Shown piece after piece: positions 40,499-50,357 of a DNA stretch of 64,000 nt. Under the pieces are notes generated by a model that did no database searches, was not told where the DNA came from, and was given only the letters and a program-made list of their open reading frames with translations. Source of the stretch: Stentor coeruleus (Eukaryota > Ciliophora > Heterotrichea > Heterotrichida > Stentoridae); contig MPUH01000284.1 of the NCBI GenBank assembly GCA_001970955.1, forward strand, positions 1 to 64,000. Reading direction: 5' to 3'. Made by a program: the position numbers and the translations under genes. How positions within the stretch are numbered: position 1 is the stretch's first letter; every line of letters starts with the position of its first letter.

Positions 40499-41401
40499 CT
40501 AGTTATCTTTAAGTGAGAAAGTTCTATTAGATAATGTACTAGCTCGGCGGACAAATTGATGTTGATGTTTGTCAAAGTCTTTGAGTTCTTTTTTAAACCC
40601 TTCGTTAGGTTCTATAATATCTCTATTTTTCTTAACGAACTCAAAAGCTTCTTCAAATAACATACCTGCTGATCTCATAAGAAACATAATTACTATAGTA
40701 GAACTTCTAGAAACACCTTTAGCGCAGTGAACAAGGACGACATTTTTTGCCCCATTAGCATTTTCTTCAAGGGCAGTGTCGATAAACTCATATGCTTTTT
40801 GGAAATAAAGGGATATTTTTTCTGATTCATTGTCATCTACGAAAACCCTACAGTATTTTAACCCTGGAAACAAATTCGCCGCACCCCTTGTCACGTTAAG
40901 TATATGGGTTATTTGGAGTATTTCAATAACTTCACGACAATGAGCATGACCTTGACTGCCTAAATACAGAAATTTAGGTATGATTTCATTAGGGAAATCA
41001 TTAACTCTTATTGTCCTATAACTTATACACAAAAAACTATAATACTCAAGAAACTCTTCAATATCAGTAATCATATTGATTTCTTTACATTTGAGGTTTT
41101 TTAAAAGGTTTTTAAAGTCTTTAGCTTCTTGTGTATAATGCTCTGAGTGACCTATTATTATGCAATAACGACGCAATCTATTAAGTGGACGCTCTTTTAT
41201 TATTGTTTCTAAAGTATTTAAGTGAATGTCACCTTGATCGATTGGAATATGGATAGCAATACGCAAATGGTCTTTGTTGTATGATTCTCGGTCGCGGACA
41301 TCGAAAAATTTTATCAACCCTTGGTAACGCTGGATTAAGTTAAATATGTATTGGAAACCTATGAGTTTTGGGTTTTGCAAGTTCAAAAGCTGATCTTCCA
41401 T
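40499..41401 (-). CDS. rhodanese-DSP phosphatase (MAPK-phosphatase-like)
   Basis: A 300-aa protein with two domains. Residues ~15-130 are rhodanese/CDC25-like (KFFDVRDRESYNKDHLRIAI). The usual active-site Cys loop reads IIGHSEHYTQ, without a cysteine, so this part is probably a non-catalytic docking domain, as in MAP-kinase phosphatases. Residues ~145-285 are a DSP domain with PKFLYLGSQGHAH, the general-acid region FVDDNESEKIS and the catalytic loop VLVHCAKGVSRSST (HCX5R complete). The segment NRDIIEPNEGF ends the fold. The domain pair suggests regulation of a MAP kinase, but I cannot identify the typical Arg-rich docking motif with certainty. It is convergent with SRPK, only 39 bp away. Confidence 0.88.
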   Translation of the reverse strand: MEDQLLNLQNPKLIGFQYIFNLIQRYQGLIKFFDVRDRESYNKDHLRIAIHIPIDQGDIHLNTLETIIKERPLNRLRRYCIIIGHSEHYTQEAKDFKNLLKNLKCKEINMITDIEEFLEYYSFLCISYRTIRVNDFPNEIIPKFLYLGSQGHAHCREVIEILQITHILNVTRGAANLFPGLKYCRVFVDDNESEKISLYFQKAYEFIDTALEENANGAKNVVLVHCAKGVSRSSTIVIMFLMRSAGMLFEEAFEFVKKNRDIIEPNEGFKKELKDFDKHQHQFVRRASTLSNRTFSLKDN

Positions 41402-41875
41402 TTATTTGTTATGTTTGAGGTCATAATTAAGTATTGATTAGTAAATGTTTTGAGTTTAGTATTTAAATAAGAAATTTTATATTGAGGAAAGAGATGGATG
41501 AATATCAGTAAATGCAAAGGGATTAGAGATATTAGATTGAAAGTTGGAATAAATGAAGGTTTATGGGTTGAGATTTTTGGCTTGGGTAGGATTTATTAGA
41601 GGGTTTTTTGGGGTTATTGAAAATTTTGATTATGAAGAGGGGTTATTGAGGTAGTTAATTTTATAAGTAGTAGTTAAATGGGTTTTTAGTAGATTAGGTG
41701 TTAGGATATTAGGTAAATAATGTAATTAATTTGTTTTTAGGTTATGCTTTTAATATATTAAGTTTAACTGTTTTGGTAGAACTGTTAATCCGAATCACAA
41801 TCTTCAGCTAAATAAACGCCCCTAAGTCAAATATATACAAAAGCAAAGTTATGGAAATAAATATATAATCAAGAT
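41402..41875. other. divergent intergenic region
   Basis: G-rich on the plus strand up to about 41.76 kb, then a short C-richer leader before USP7. No other feature was seen. Confidence 0.6.
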
Positions 41876-44725
41876 ATGCAAGAGCGGAAAACTTATAATG
41901 GTGTAACTTTGCCACTAAAGCGTCATCGGACTTCAGTATCCGTTGAGCATACCCCATCTTCATGGTTTTACAGAGACTTGGGCAAACAAGCATTTCGAGC
42001 AGAAATCCATCAATCAGGTAAAGCCAAAGCATTTTGGTTTTTTGCAAGTTTGAACGCAGAGTTGGTATCTCAAGATGAAAAACCCCTTATAAGTGATATA
42101 TTTTCCACAGGAGATAAAGAAAAGTGGAAACTTATCCTTTGGCCAAACAAAACCCCAGGCAGTTCAGCATTATATTTGCAATTAGAAATAGATCCCCAAA
42201 GGCAAAGTTATCGTAGAACAGCATCAGTACGTTTTCGACTATGGATCACAAAAGGGCAAAATTTTGAATGTGTATCTGATACTTCTTTAGTAGAAAATTT
42301 TGGATTTCCCAAGTTAGACACAGGATGCAACAATTTTATTGATCATGAGAAATACTTACATTTACTCCAAAGTCCTGCAATTATTGAAATAACAGTGACA
42401 ACTTTAAGCCCACACGAAGATTCTAAGTACTTTACAGGCTATGTAGGTATAATAAACGAAGGTATGACATGTTATGTGAATTCTCTTTTGCAAACTTTAT
42501 TTTTTTTGACCAGTTTTCGAAGAGCTGTATATCTCATGCCTACAAGTGTTGATGATGTAGATAGACTTCCTTTATCTTTACAGCTAATATTTTATCATCT
42601 ACAATTTGCCGATTCTCCAGCTTCAGCTAGAGACCTTCTTATGAGTTTTGGATGGAATGCTAATCAATTCCATGTACAACATGATATCCAAGAATTCAAT
42701 TGTGTATTATCTGATGCATTAGACAAACGAATGAAAGGTACCCTTTCAGAAGGATTTTACTCGAAAATTTTCATGGGAAAAATCCAAAACTTGATACTTT
42801 GTAAAGACATTGACGTCAAGTCAACTCGTATAGAAAGTTTTTCTGAACTACAGCTTAATGTTAAAGGGTGTAAAGATATATATGAAAGTCTTGATAAATA
42901 CATAGAAGCTGAAGTGCTTATAGGGGAAAATCAATACGACGCAGGGGTTTTTGGTAAACAAGATGCTCAAAAGTTAGTCTCATTCGAATCACTTCCCTCA
43001 GTCCTTCAGCTTCAGTTAAAAAGATTCGAATACACTCCACATAATGAATCAATGCAGAAAATAAATGACAGATTCGAGTTTTATGAAGAAATCGACCTTT
43101 CTAAATATATTGACTCTAAAGATCCTCATATATACCGACTTTTTTCTATTTTAGTTCACACAGGTTCAATAACTGGAGGTCATTATTATGCGTATATATC
43201 CCCAAATTTAGATAACAATTGGTATAAGTTTAACGATGTTTCAGTAGACCAAGCATTACCTAGTCAAGCTTTAGAAGCAAATTATGGAGGTGAGACTATA
43301 GAGTTTGAAGTTGGGGATATAGAAAAACTAAGTGAATATTCTATAAATAGTGATAGAAGCGCTTATATGTTGGTATATATCAATATGGCAAAAAAAGATA
43401 GTGTACTTGAAGATATTGGCCAAGTACCTTTACATATGTCTATAGTTGTAGAAAGTGAAAAAAAAAGGAAGGCTGAAGAAGAAAAACATAAAGCTGAGAT
43501 GAATCAGAAAATTGAAATTAGCCTTGTTGCTGCTGATATGATACTTGGATGGGATAAACCTGGTATTAGCCCACCAGACAATCCTCTTTATCCTGGGGTG
43601 TCATTTAGTAAATCTTCTATAAACAGGTATAAAATGAAAATCCCAAAACACTTCCGAGGCCGGGATTTAAGAATCAGTTTATCTTCACATATTCAAGGCG
43701 AATATAGACTATGGATTTTCACTCCAGGATATAGGAACTGGGAGTTTAAAGAACTAAAACTTAGTGATGTTCTTGAGCAGGAACTTAAAAATAAAGCCCT
43801 TTTTATTGATGTTGAGAACGAAAAATCAATTTTTCGTCTAGAAAATACATCTTGGAAGTTTGTTAATACAATTGATTTATCTACTGAGTCTTCACAGGAA
43901 ACTGAAATGATAGAAGAACTTATGGAATTACAAACCCCATCACATGCTAAAGCTATTGTTGTGTTTAAATGGTATGATTGGAATTGGGGAAACCCTAAAT
44001 TAACACTTTTTAAGATAGTAACGCTTACAAGTACAGCTAATATGTCGCAGATTAAAAGTAGTTTATATGAAAGTTGGAATGGGAAATTACCTGAAAGCAC
44101 ATGTAATATGATATTGTATTTAGAAAAATGCAAAATAGCTGATTTGAAAAATAAGGATATATTGAATAATATACATGTTTACAAATATAGGGATAATTAT
44201 GAACTGACAATAAGTAAAAGGGGAACTTTTGGTGTAAGGCATGTTATGGTTGATAATGGAGACTCATTTGTTGGAGAAATACCTCCAGAGAACCCTCCAG
44301 AAAATTATATGGATGCTAAGAAGTATATAATGAGTGTTTGCGATGAGGTTACAGTTAATTGCATTTATTATAATAAGTTGAATGAAACATCGCAGAAAAG
44401 CTTTGGTGCTGAGTTTCTGGCTCGCAACGGGAAAAATACCTCTTTTTGTATGCAAAGCAAACTTTCTTTTACTTTTAGTCAGTTTGTTAATCAACTTATT
44501 GGAGTTTTAGCTATTGATGACCTAGTGACAGTTGAACAAATACAATTATATATATTAAAACCGGGGTTTAGTACTCCAACACTTATAAGCATTTCAGAGG
44601 AAGAAAACAAAAACAAAAAAAATTCGATAGGAAGCACGCTTTGCTCAGTGCTAGAGACTAGCAATACTATTCTTTTTGATATCCTTTCTCCCCACACAAG
44701 CTATTTCAGAAACACTTTAGTGTAA
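41876..44725 (+). CDS. USP7: USP7-type ubiquitin-specific protease
   Basis: A 949-aa deubiquitinase collinear with USP7/HAUSP. Residues ~25-170 form a MATH/TRAF-like domain (WFFASLNAELVSQ; RFRLWITKGQNF). Residues ~190-505 form the USP domain, with the Cys box NEGMTCYVNSLLQTLFF, QHDIQEFNCVLSD, YDAGVFGKQDAQK, the His box TGGHYYAYISP and WYKFNDVSV. About 400 residues follow, corresponding to the ubiquitin-like HUBL region, starting with the family's charged helix (KKRKAEEEKHKAEM). It removes ubiquitin from nuclear and endosomal substrates in animals. Catalytic Cys, His and Asp are present. A weak alternative end exists: a 16-nt GT...AG segment begins in the last codons (GTAACTTTTAAATAAG) and would replace the last residue with a ~14-aa extension. 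Confidence 0.93.
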   Translation: MQERKTYNGVTLPLKRHRTSVSVEHTPSSWFYRDLGKQAFRAEIHQSGKAKAFWFFASLNAELVSQDEKPLISDIFSTGDKEKWKLILWPNKTPGSSALYLQLEIDPQRQSYRRTASVRFRLWITKGQNFECVSDTSLVENFGFPKLDTGCNNFIDHEKYLHLLQSPAIIEITVTTLSPHEDSKYFTGYVGIINEGMTCYVNSLLQTLFFLTSFRRAVYLMPTSVDDVDRLPLSLQLIFYHLQFADSPASARDLLMSFGWNANQFHVQHDIQEFNCVLSDALDKRMKGTLSEGFYSKIFMGKIQNLILCKDIDVKSTRIESFSELQLNVKGCKDIYESLDKYIEAEVLIGENQYDAGVFGKQDAQKLVSFESLPSVLQLQLKRFEYTPHNESMQKINDRFEFYEEIDLSKYIDSKDPHIYRLFSILVHTGSITGGHYYAYISPNLDNNWYKFNDVSVDQALPSQALEANYGGETIEFEVGDIEKLSEYSINSDRSAYMLVYINMAKKDSVLEDIGQVPLHMSIVVESEKKRKAEEEKHKAEMNQKIEISLVAADMILGWDKPGISPPDNPLYPGVSFSKSSINRYKMKIPKHFRGRDLRISLSSHIQGEYRLWIFTPGYRNWEFKELKLSDVLEQELKNKALFIDVENEKSIFRLENTSWKFVNTIDLSTESSQETEMIEELMELQTPSHAKAIVVFKWYDWNWGNPKLTLFKIVTLTSTANMSQIKSSLYESWNGKLPESTCNMILYLEKCKIADLKNKDILNNIHVYKYRDNYELTISKRGTFGVRHVMVDNGDSFVGEIPPENPPENYMDAKKYIMSVCDEVTVNCIYYNKLNETSQKSFGAEFLARNGKNTSFCMQSKLSFTFSQFVNQLIGVLAIDDLVTVEQIQLYILKPGFSTPTLISISEEENKNKKNSIGSTLCSVLETSNTILFDILSPHTSYFRNTLV

Positions 44726-44772
44726 CTTTTAAATAAGACCTAGATGTAAATGGAAATTTTATATGTTTATAT

Positions 44773-45738
44773 CTACTTAGAAGGAGTTTTGAATTTTATA
44801 TACTTTTTTGATGAGTTCTGCAAATCCTCTTGGGCTTTTTGAAGTTTTGGGTCGAAGAATTTGAGTAAAAGTCCTGACTTTGTTCCTCTAGTCAAACGAG
44901 CTTTTATATATGTAGAAATCCTTGCTAAGTCAATAATTGAAGAATTAATACGCATAATAAATCCGTTTATTGTCCGGACAACTTCATAAATACGATCAAT
45001 TTCACTTAGCGCCATAACTTTTCTCACAATATCTTCGCATTTCATAGCACGACTGCAGTAAAAAATGCACCCTAAAGCAATTTCTTCTTCTGTAAACTGT
45101 AGGATTTCATAGCAAATCGATATAAAATAGCAAATCAGTTCGCAAATATGAGTCAAAATAGGTTCCATTCGTAGTTCCTCATTAAAAAACCATAAAAAAC
45201 TATAACAAGTCAAAGGTTGGACTTGAAATTCTAATATTTCTAACACATTCCTTTCAGTTTTAAGTATATCTTCTATAGTAAATTTATATGATAAAACTTT
45301 TGAATGCAATGCTGATAATTTTAATGGCTTTATATCATAGAATTTACTTGAAATATACAAACACACAGCACCTAAGATATGTGTTTCATTAGGATTAAGC
45401 TTAGAAGGATAGCTTAAATATATTTGGTCCAACATTTTAGCACTAGTGAAATAAGATAATTTTGATGTATAAACACATGAGACTTCTATAAGCCATTCTA
45501 AAAGCTTACCTCTTTGGATTGGAGTGATTTTATGTCGGGTTAAAGGATTAGGTGTAAAACTTGCATTTTGCGACCTTTTCATAGATATTCTTTGAGCCTC
45601 ATACAAAGGTAAATTATTTTCAGGGGCAATTGTAGAAGGGATGAAGTTTTTTTTTGGGGTGTCTACAGCTTTGTTTTCTTTGTCAAAGTCATCATCAAGG
45701 TTAGGGAATACAAAACTTTTAGCTTTTCGGTGAAGCAT
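44773..45738 (-). CDS. cyclin (A/B-like)
   Basis: A 321-aa cyclin. The N-terminal ~70 residues are disordered. The cyclin box begins ITPIQRGKLLEWLIEVSCVY, the 'M-R--L--WL-EV' CDK-binding helix. It continues with AKMLDQIYLSY, HILGAVCLYISSKFYDIKPL, DILKTERNVLEILEFQ and a second, more diverged box from about residue 180. The pattern fits mitotic A/B-type cyclins. I see no clear RxxL destruction box in the short N-terminus, so cell-cycle degradation by the APC is not shown. It is convergent with USP7 (47 bp) and divergent from the RING gene (112 bp). Confidence 0.87.
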   Translation of the reverse strand: MLHRKAKSFVFPNLDDDFDKENKAVDTPKKNFIPSTIAPENNLPLYEAQRISMKRSQNASFTPNPLTRHKITPIQRGKLLEWLIEVSCVYTSKLSYFTSAKMLDQIYLSYPSKLNPNETHILGAVCLYISSKFYDIKPLKLSALHSKVLSYKFTIEDILKTERNVLEILEFQVQPLTCYSFLWFFNEELRMEPILTHICELICYFISICYEILQFTEEEIALGCIFYCSRAMKCEDIVRKVMALSEIDRIYEVVRTINGFIMRINSSIIDLARISTYIKARLTRGTKSGLLLKFFDPKLQKAQEDLQNSSKKYIKFKTPSK

Positions 45739-45850
45739 GATATAGTTATAGATATAAGATCGTATCTATGTAGCAAATATCAAAAAAAAAACCCTAATTT
45801 TAATATGCTGAAATCATAGAAAAAGTTGTTGATACTTATAAATATATACA

Positions 45851-46144
45851 ATGGATTATAAATATAAGCATCAATGCTTATTAAACACTCCTTATAACCC
45901 TAGTATTATAAATTGTCCACAATGTAGAGCACTTATAACACTTGACCATGATGTCTATAATCCATCTACAGAAAATAGGACTTTAATTCCTGGAAATGCT
46001 TATTTTGAATGCTCTATTTGCCTTGATGTTTTTACAAATCATGCCAGACGTTTGAATTGTAGTCACGAATATCATGAAGAGTGTTTAGCAGACTGGATAA
46101 AAAAAAGAAATTATTGTCCAATCTGTAGGACAGTAATACGATAA
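45851..46144 (+). CDS. small RING-H2 finger protein
   Basis: A 97-aa protein ending in a complete RING-H2 finger. It reads CSICLDVFTNHARRLNCSHE, then YHEECLADWIKKRNYCPIC, the C3H2C3 order of zinc ligands. RING-H2 proteins are usually E3 ubiquitin ligases. A CPQC pair near residue 24 might bind another metal or be chance. There is no membrane segment, which many small RING-H2 ligases have. The substrate is unknown. The gene's small size and its AT-rich leader (TATAAATATATACAATG) are typical of the region. Confidence 0.85.
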   Translation: MDYKYKHQCLLNTPYNPSIINCPQCRALITLDHDVYNPSTENRTLIPGNAYFECSICLDVFTNHARRLNCSHEYHEECLADWIKKRNYCPICRTVIR

Positions 46145-46946
46145 ACTATAAAACTTCTTAGATATTATTATTATTATAAGAATTTTAAAACTTCGAAAAT
46201 ATAAAAATTAGACGTTTAAACGCATTTACTCTTTTTTGGTATTTTTCATAATAAGATGTCAGAAAAAAAAATATTATGTTTTAGGAATTGTTTAATCGTT
46301 TTTATCACTGAAAACAGTGAATTTGTTGTATTAAAAATAGTCATAGGATGGAATGGGTATTTGAAAGAATATAGAGTGAGTAAAAATCAAGTGAGTTAGG
46401 TTTAATTTAGTAATAAGAAAAATAAATAAGGACGAAATAAATAATTATATATAAAGAGTTAGATAAAAAAAAACAGGAAGATATGGAAAGGAGTAGTTGT
46501 TTCGAGGAAAAACCAATACTTTTTGCCATAATATTTTATATTTTTTAGCATATATTTTGTATTATAACACAATCAATAGTAATTCAAAAGCTAAAAAATA
46601 TTATATTTTCAACGCTTATACTTACAACATTATTTTTCAAAACGCATCTTCTCAACATATCTAAACTCATTAAAAACTTATACTTTTACACCTTCCACAT
46701 CTCCCTAACTCATAAACATCAATAAATCTCTTAATCTGTACCTATTATAAAATAATCACTTAAACCCAAAATCCAATAATCCAAAAATTCTACCATTCTA
46801 AGCATGTCTATTCAGTAAATCCACTAGTTTTTATTTCCAATACCCTTTTTCTATTCATTCTTTAATAAAAACCTAGCATTTCCCCGTTAAACTAGATTTT
46901 GAAACTGGACCGAATGATCACTGCTAATAAAAGTTTTTAATAAATA
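46145..46946. other. intergenic
   Basis: About 0.8 kb between two plus-strand genes. The second half (about 46600-46910) is C-rich and G-poor. No RNA gene, repeat or further ORF was recognised. Confidence 0.6.
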
Positions 46947-47888
46947 ATGGAGGTTTCTAATCGTTCCTACAAAGCTTTGAGGTCATGGAGGAAGGAAGGT
47001 TTGAACTTAGATATCTGTGAAATCAATCGTACCTTCAAATACAAGAAACAAAAGCTCTCAGAGGTATCCATAAAAGATATATTAATCGAAGAAGAAAAAT
47101 ACGGGATTTGTGCCAAAAAAGGCAACTATCGTAAAGAAATGGAAGATACCTACAGTGTAGCTTTAGAACTGCACAATAGTTCTTTCAAGCACGCATTTGC
47201 TATTTTCGATGGGCACTCAGGTACTGAAGCATCAGTTTTCGCATCAAAAAATCTCATTCAAAACATCGACACCCTTGATGAAAAAGGAATCATTGAAGCT
47301 TTCCAACTAACTGATATACATTTTTGCAATGAAAATCCTAGGAAAGGTGGAACAACAGTCGCTTTAACAATAATCGACCATGGTCATTTAATCAGTGCTA
47401 ATATTGGTGATACGAAAATCATATTAGTTAAAAACTCATCCTTTGAAGTTCTGAGCTATGATCATATTGCCTCTGATTCAAGTGAACAATCACGTATCGA
47501 ATTAGCTGGTGGGTATATTATAAATACTCACAATACCATGAGAGTTTGTGGGCAACTTGCTATAACAAGAAGTATAGGCGATGCTCGATATAAAGATTTT
47601 TTAATCCCTATTCCATGTTTTAAAACAACAAAAATGAGTGTTGAGGATATTGCTTTAGTTATTGCCTCTGATGGGTTATTTGAAACTTTAAGTCCTGAAC
47701 AAGTTAGTGCAATAGTTAGGGAAAAACAGGAACATCAACCTTCACAGATTGCAGAAGTTCTTGCAGCTGAAGCTATTGATAATGGAAGTAAAGATAATGT
47801 GACAGTTATGGTTGTTAAGTTGCAAGAGTTTTATACTCTTGCTTGCTCACAAACTGAGAGGAATAAACAGAAAAGCTTCAAGTTTTAG
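46947..47888 (+). CDS. PP2C-type protein phosphatase
   Basis: A 313-aa PPM-family Ser/Thr phosphatase. It shows the metal-binding motifs in order: KEMEDTYSVAL, FAIFDGHSGTEAS (usually DGHGG), GGTTVALTIIDHGHLISANIGDT, GQLAITRSIGDARYKDF, ALVIASDGLFETL and GSKDNVTVMVV. All the key aspartates (EDT, FDGH, SDG, KDN) are present, so it should be an active Mg/Mn-dependent enzyme. There is no myristoylation signal, membrane segment or extra domain. The first ~45 residues are basic and outside the catalytic fold. The substrate is unknown. Confidence 0.93.
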   Translation: MEVSNRSYKALRSWRKEGLNLDICEINRTFKYKKQKLSEVSIKDILIEEEKYGICAKKGNYRKEMEDTYSVALELHNSSFKHAFAIFDGHSGTEASVFASKNLIQNIDTLDEKGIIEAFQLTDIHFCNENPRKGGTTVALTIIDHGHLISANIGDTKIILVKNSSFEVLSYDHIASDSSEQSRIELAGGYIINTHNTMRVCGQLAITRSIGDARYKDFLIPIPCFKTTKMSVEDIALVIASDGLFETLSPEQVSAIVREKQEHQPSQIAEVLAAEAIDNGSKDNVTVMVVKLQEFYTLACSQTERNKQKSFKF

Positions 47889-50357
47889 TTTGTTGCTTGT
47901 ATATAATAATTACATGTTTAATTAGAAATGATGGGGTTAAGTTTGGATGGATAGTTTTTGAATTGATGCATTTTTGTTTTTGAAGGAGTTGGAAAGAGTT
48001 TTATATCATTTTCGCAATGCAAGATGATTTTTTTGGAATTAAATTGTTGGATTTTAGTTTTTTTGCCTTTGTTGGAGGATGGGTTTGGGAGAGTTGAGAG
48101 TTTTTGAATGATTAGGAGGAAGAATTGCCTTTTGGGGTATTTATTAGATGATGATTTAGGGTTTAGTGCTTTGGGAAAAAAGTTTAGGGGGAGGAAGTTT
48201 AAGATTTTGGAAGCGTTAAAAAATTATAGGATTTAGGATGTTGCGAGTAAATTTTTTGATAAAGTAAAAATTATGTAAGATTTATGTTGGAAATGGAGGA
48301 GTCAAAAGCTGTGTATAAGTTATATTAAAAATTTGGATTTTAATTTCCTGTTGTTTTTTTGTGTATTTTTTCGATATGCATTACAATTAATTTTTTGTTA
48401 AGTCAAGAGTCAATTCGATAAATTATATTTATTTTATGGTATTGATGATATCATAACGAAATCTTCCTGAAAGAAAATTATAAGCTAGAGAGTGAATAAA
48501 TAGTCAAAAGTTGTTGTAAGGATATACCAAAAGGAGAAGCTGAAAAACTTATGGTCACATAACCTGTTTGATAAGTCATTAAATATCTTAAATAATATTT
48601 AGTTTAATAAAAATTTATAAGATTTATGATTTTTGGCTTTATATTATTTTGGTGGCAAATTTTATTTATTACATAGCTATCTTGAAAATATTACCTTTTA
48701 TTAAGTAAAGTAAATGGTTATAATAATAAAATGGTAGCTGGGTATAACAATATTTTCTATTACTTGGAGGTTAAGCTTTTGTGATGCCTTGTTTAAATAG
48801 ATAAATAAACCGAACTCATCAGTTCTAAAGCCCTTCGGCTTTAGACCCGTCAGGTCCGGACATTCAATTTTTAAAATCAGCTCATATTGTATTTATACTC
48901 TAATATCTGGCCTCTTAAAGCAATATAGGATTTAATTCATATACTATACAACTCTTTATTATAAGAATGAATAGTTTCTAGTGAACTAATAATCATTAGC
49001 AACCATCATAAAAATTGAGTCTGCTATGTTTATACATTAGAAAATAATAATTTCCATACAAAAATTATCTTATTTCTTTCTTATAAAGATTTTATAAACT
49101 AACTGTATATCTTATCTATAGTTGATTATAGACTAATTAGGTTACTCATATTAAAGGAATATCTATTTGATTTTAATACATTTAATAGTTTTTATATATT
49201 TACAAGTATTATATTGATTTTACACGATTAGACTTTTTAATGTCTCAGGTGAATTATTATTGAATAATATTAGTGATTTATATATCCATTGACTTTTTTA
49301 GGCCTTTTAGTTTCTAATAAGTTTATTAGTTTATTGTGATATGCATTTTATTCGGTTCTATCAAGATTTATTGTTTAGTTTCATTTTTAAGGGATTAAAT
49401 ATATAAAATGATTTCACATAAATTTTGATAAACATTAGTTTTACAATAAATTAGCGATTTTACTTAAACAGATAATTAATTATATCTTTAGAACTTATTA
49501 ATTTAGGAGATAATAAGATGATAAGATAATAAAACTCAAAGTTATCATTGTGTATCTTTGCAATTAAATTTAAAAAACTGAAATAGTAATAATAAGCATA
49601 TAAAATATAAAGATTATATATTTGCTATTAACTTTTTTTTCTATATGCTATTATTGGTTATGAAATTATGAATTTCATTAAGATTGGAAGGTATAGGGTT
49701 TAAAATATTTTGATTATACAAGTAAAAAGCTATAAAAGCATTAACAAGTAAGTGATATATATAAAATAATAGATGTAAGGATATTTTTTAAGTATAATTT
49801 TTTGGAAAATTATAAACTTTTTAAGATTCTGTGTAGATAAAGGCTTGCAAACCTTAATCAGCTTAAATAATAATAAAATATCATAAAGATTTTGATTTTA
49901 TTTGATTATAAATATAATAGGTAAGGACTATAACGCCTGAAGTATATTTATAATTTTATCTGTCTATTAAACCCAATAACTTTAATCTTATATTGAAATT
50001 GCATCAACTTGCTTACTAGGAAATTTTATCAAATTTTAAGTTCATTTATTTTATGTGCATACAATTAAACCTTTTATTTCTCATAAACTATAAAAACACA
50101 TCAAACTACTAACATAATAAAAAAAATAATGCTTTAACCCAATCCACAATCAATAAAAATTCTCACAAAATTTTATATAAAAAAATGATACCCAAACTTA
50201 CCACAAATTATGATCATAAAAGCCATCCCTTTTCCACTAACCAATTTCCCGCAAAAAATTCTCCTCAATTCCAAACCTTTAAATCAAAAAAGCCTGCTTT
50301 TAAAATTTCTTTTACCATCAAAGCCATTCTCTTAAAAAATCTATTCATAACCTATTC
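47889..50357. other. longest gene-free stretch, with a structured GC-rich island
   Basis: About 2.4 kb without a convincing reading frame. The first ~400 bp is G-rich (3' flank of PP2C). The last ~350 bp is C-rich on the plus strand (3' flank of RPL14). In between the DNA is very AT-rich except for the three-hairpin island near 48812-48861. Confidence 0.7.
48812..48861. ncRNA. candidate structured RNA: three consecutive hairpins
   Basis: Fifty GC-rich bases in an AT-rich desert fold into three adjacent hairpins. GAAC-TCATCA-GTTC is 48812-48825. A 9-bp perfect stem TCTAAAGCC-CTTC-GGCTTTAGA is 48824-48845. GACC-CGTCA-GGTC is 48844-48856. The ends of neighbouring stems share one or two bases, so they compete there. 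The palindrome GTCCGGAC (48854-48861) follows. On the minus strand the two outer loops carry CTGATGA- and CTGACGG-like motifs. It matches no tRNA, rRNA, major snRNA or ribozyme I know; strand and ends are undetermined. Confidence 0.4.

Noticed and set aside
44710-44740. 16-nt intron at the end of USP7 (GTAACTTTTAAATAAG)
   Set aside because: All placed introns here are 15 nt with A10. This one has an A at position 10 but is 16 nt, and no homology supports the extended tail. Noted as an alternative only.
48812-48861. Hammerhead ribozyme or tRNA-like cloverleaf
   Set aside because: A CUGAUGA-like motif is present but the GAAA strand and the cleavage-site stem are missing, and there is no T-loop or acceptor stem. 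Kept only as an unclassified structured RNA candidate.
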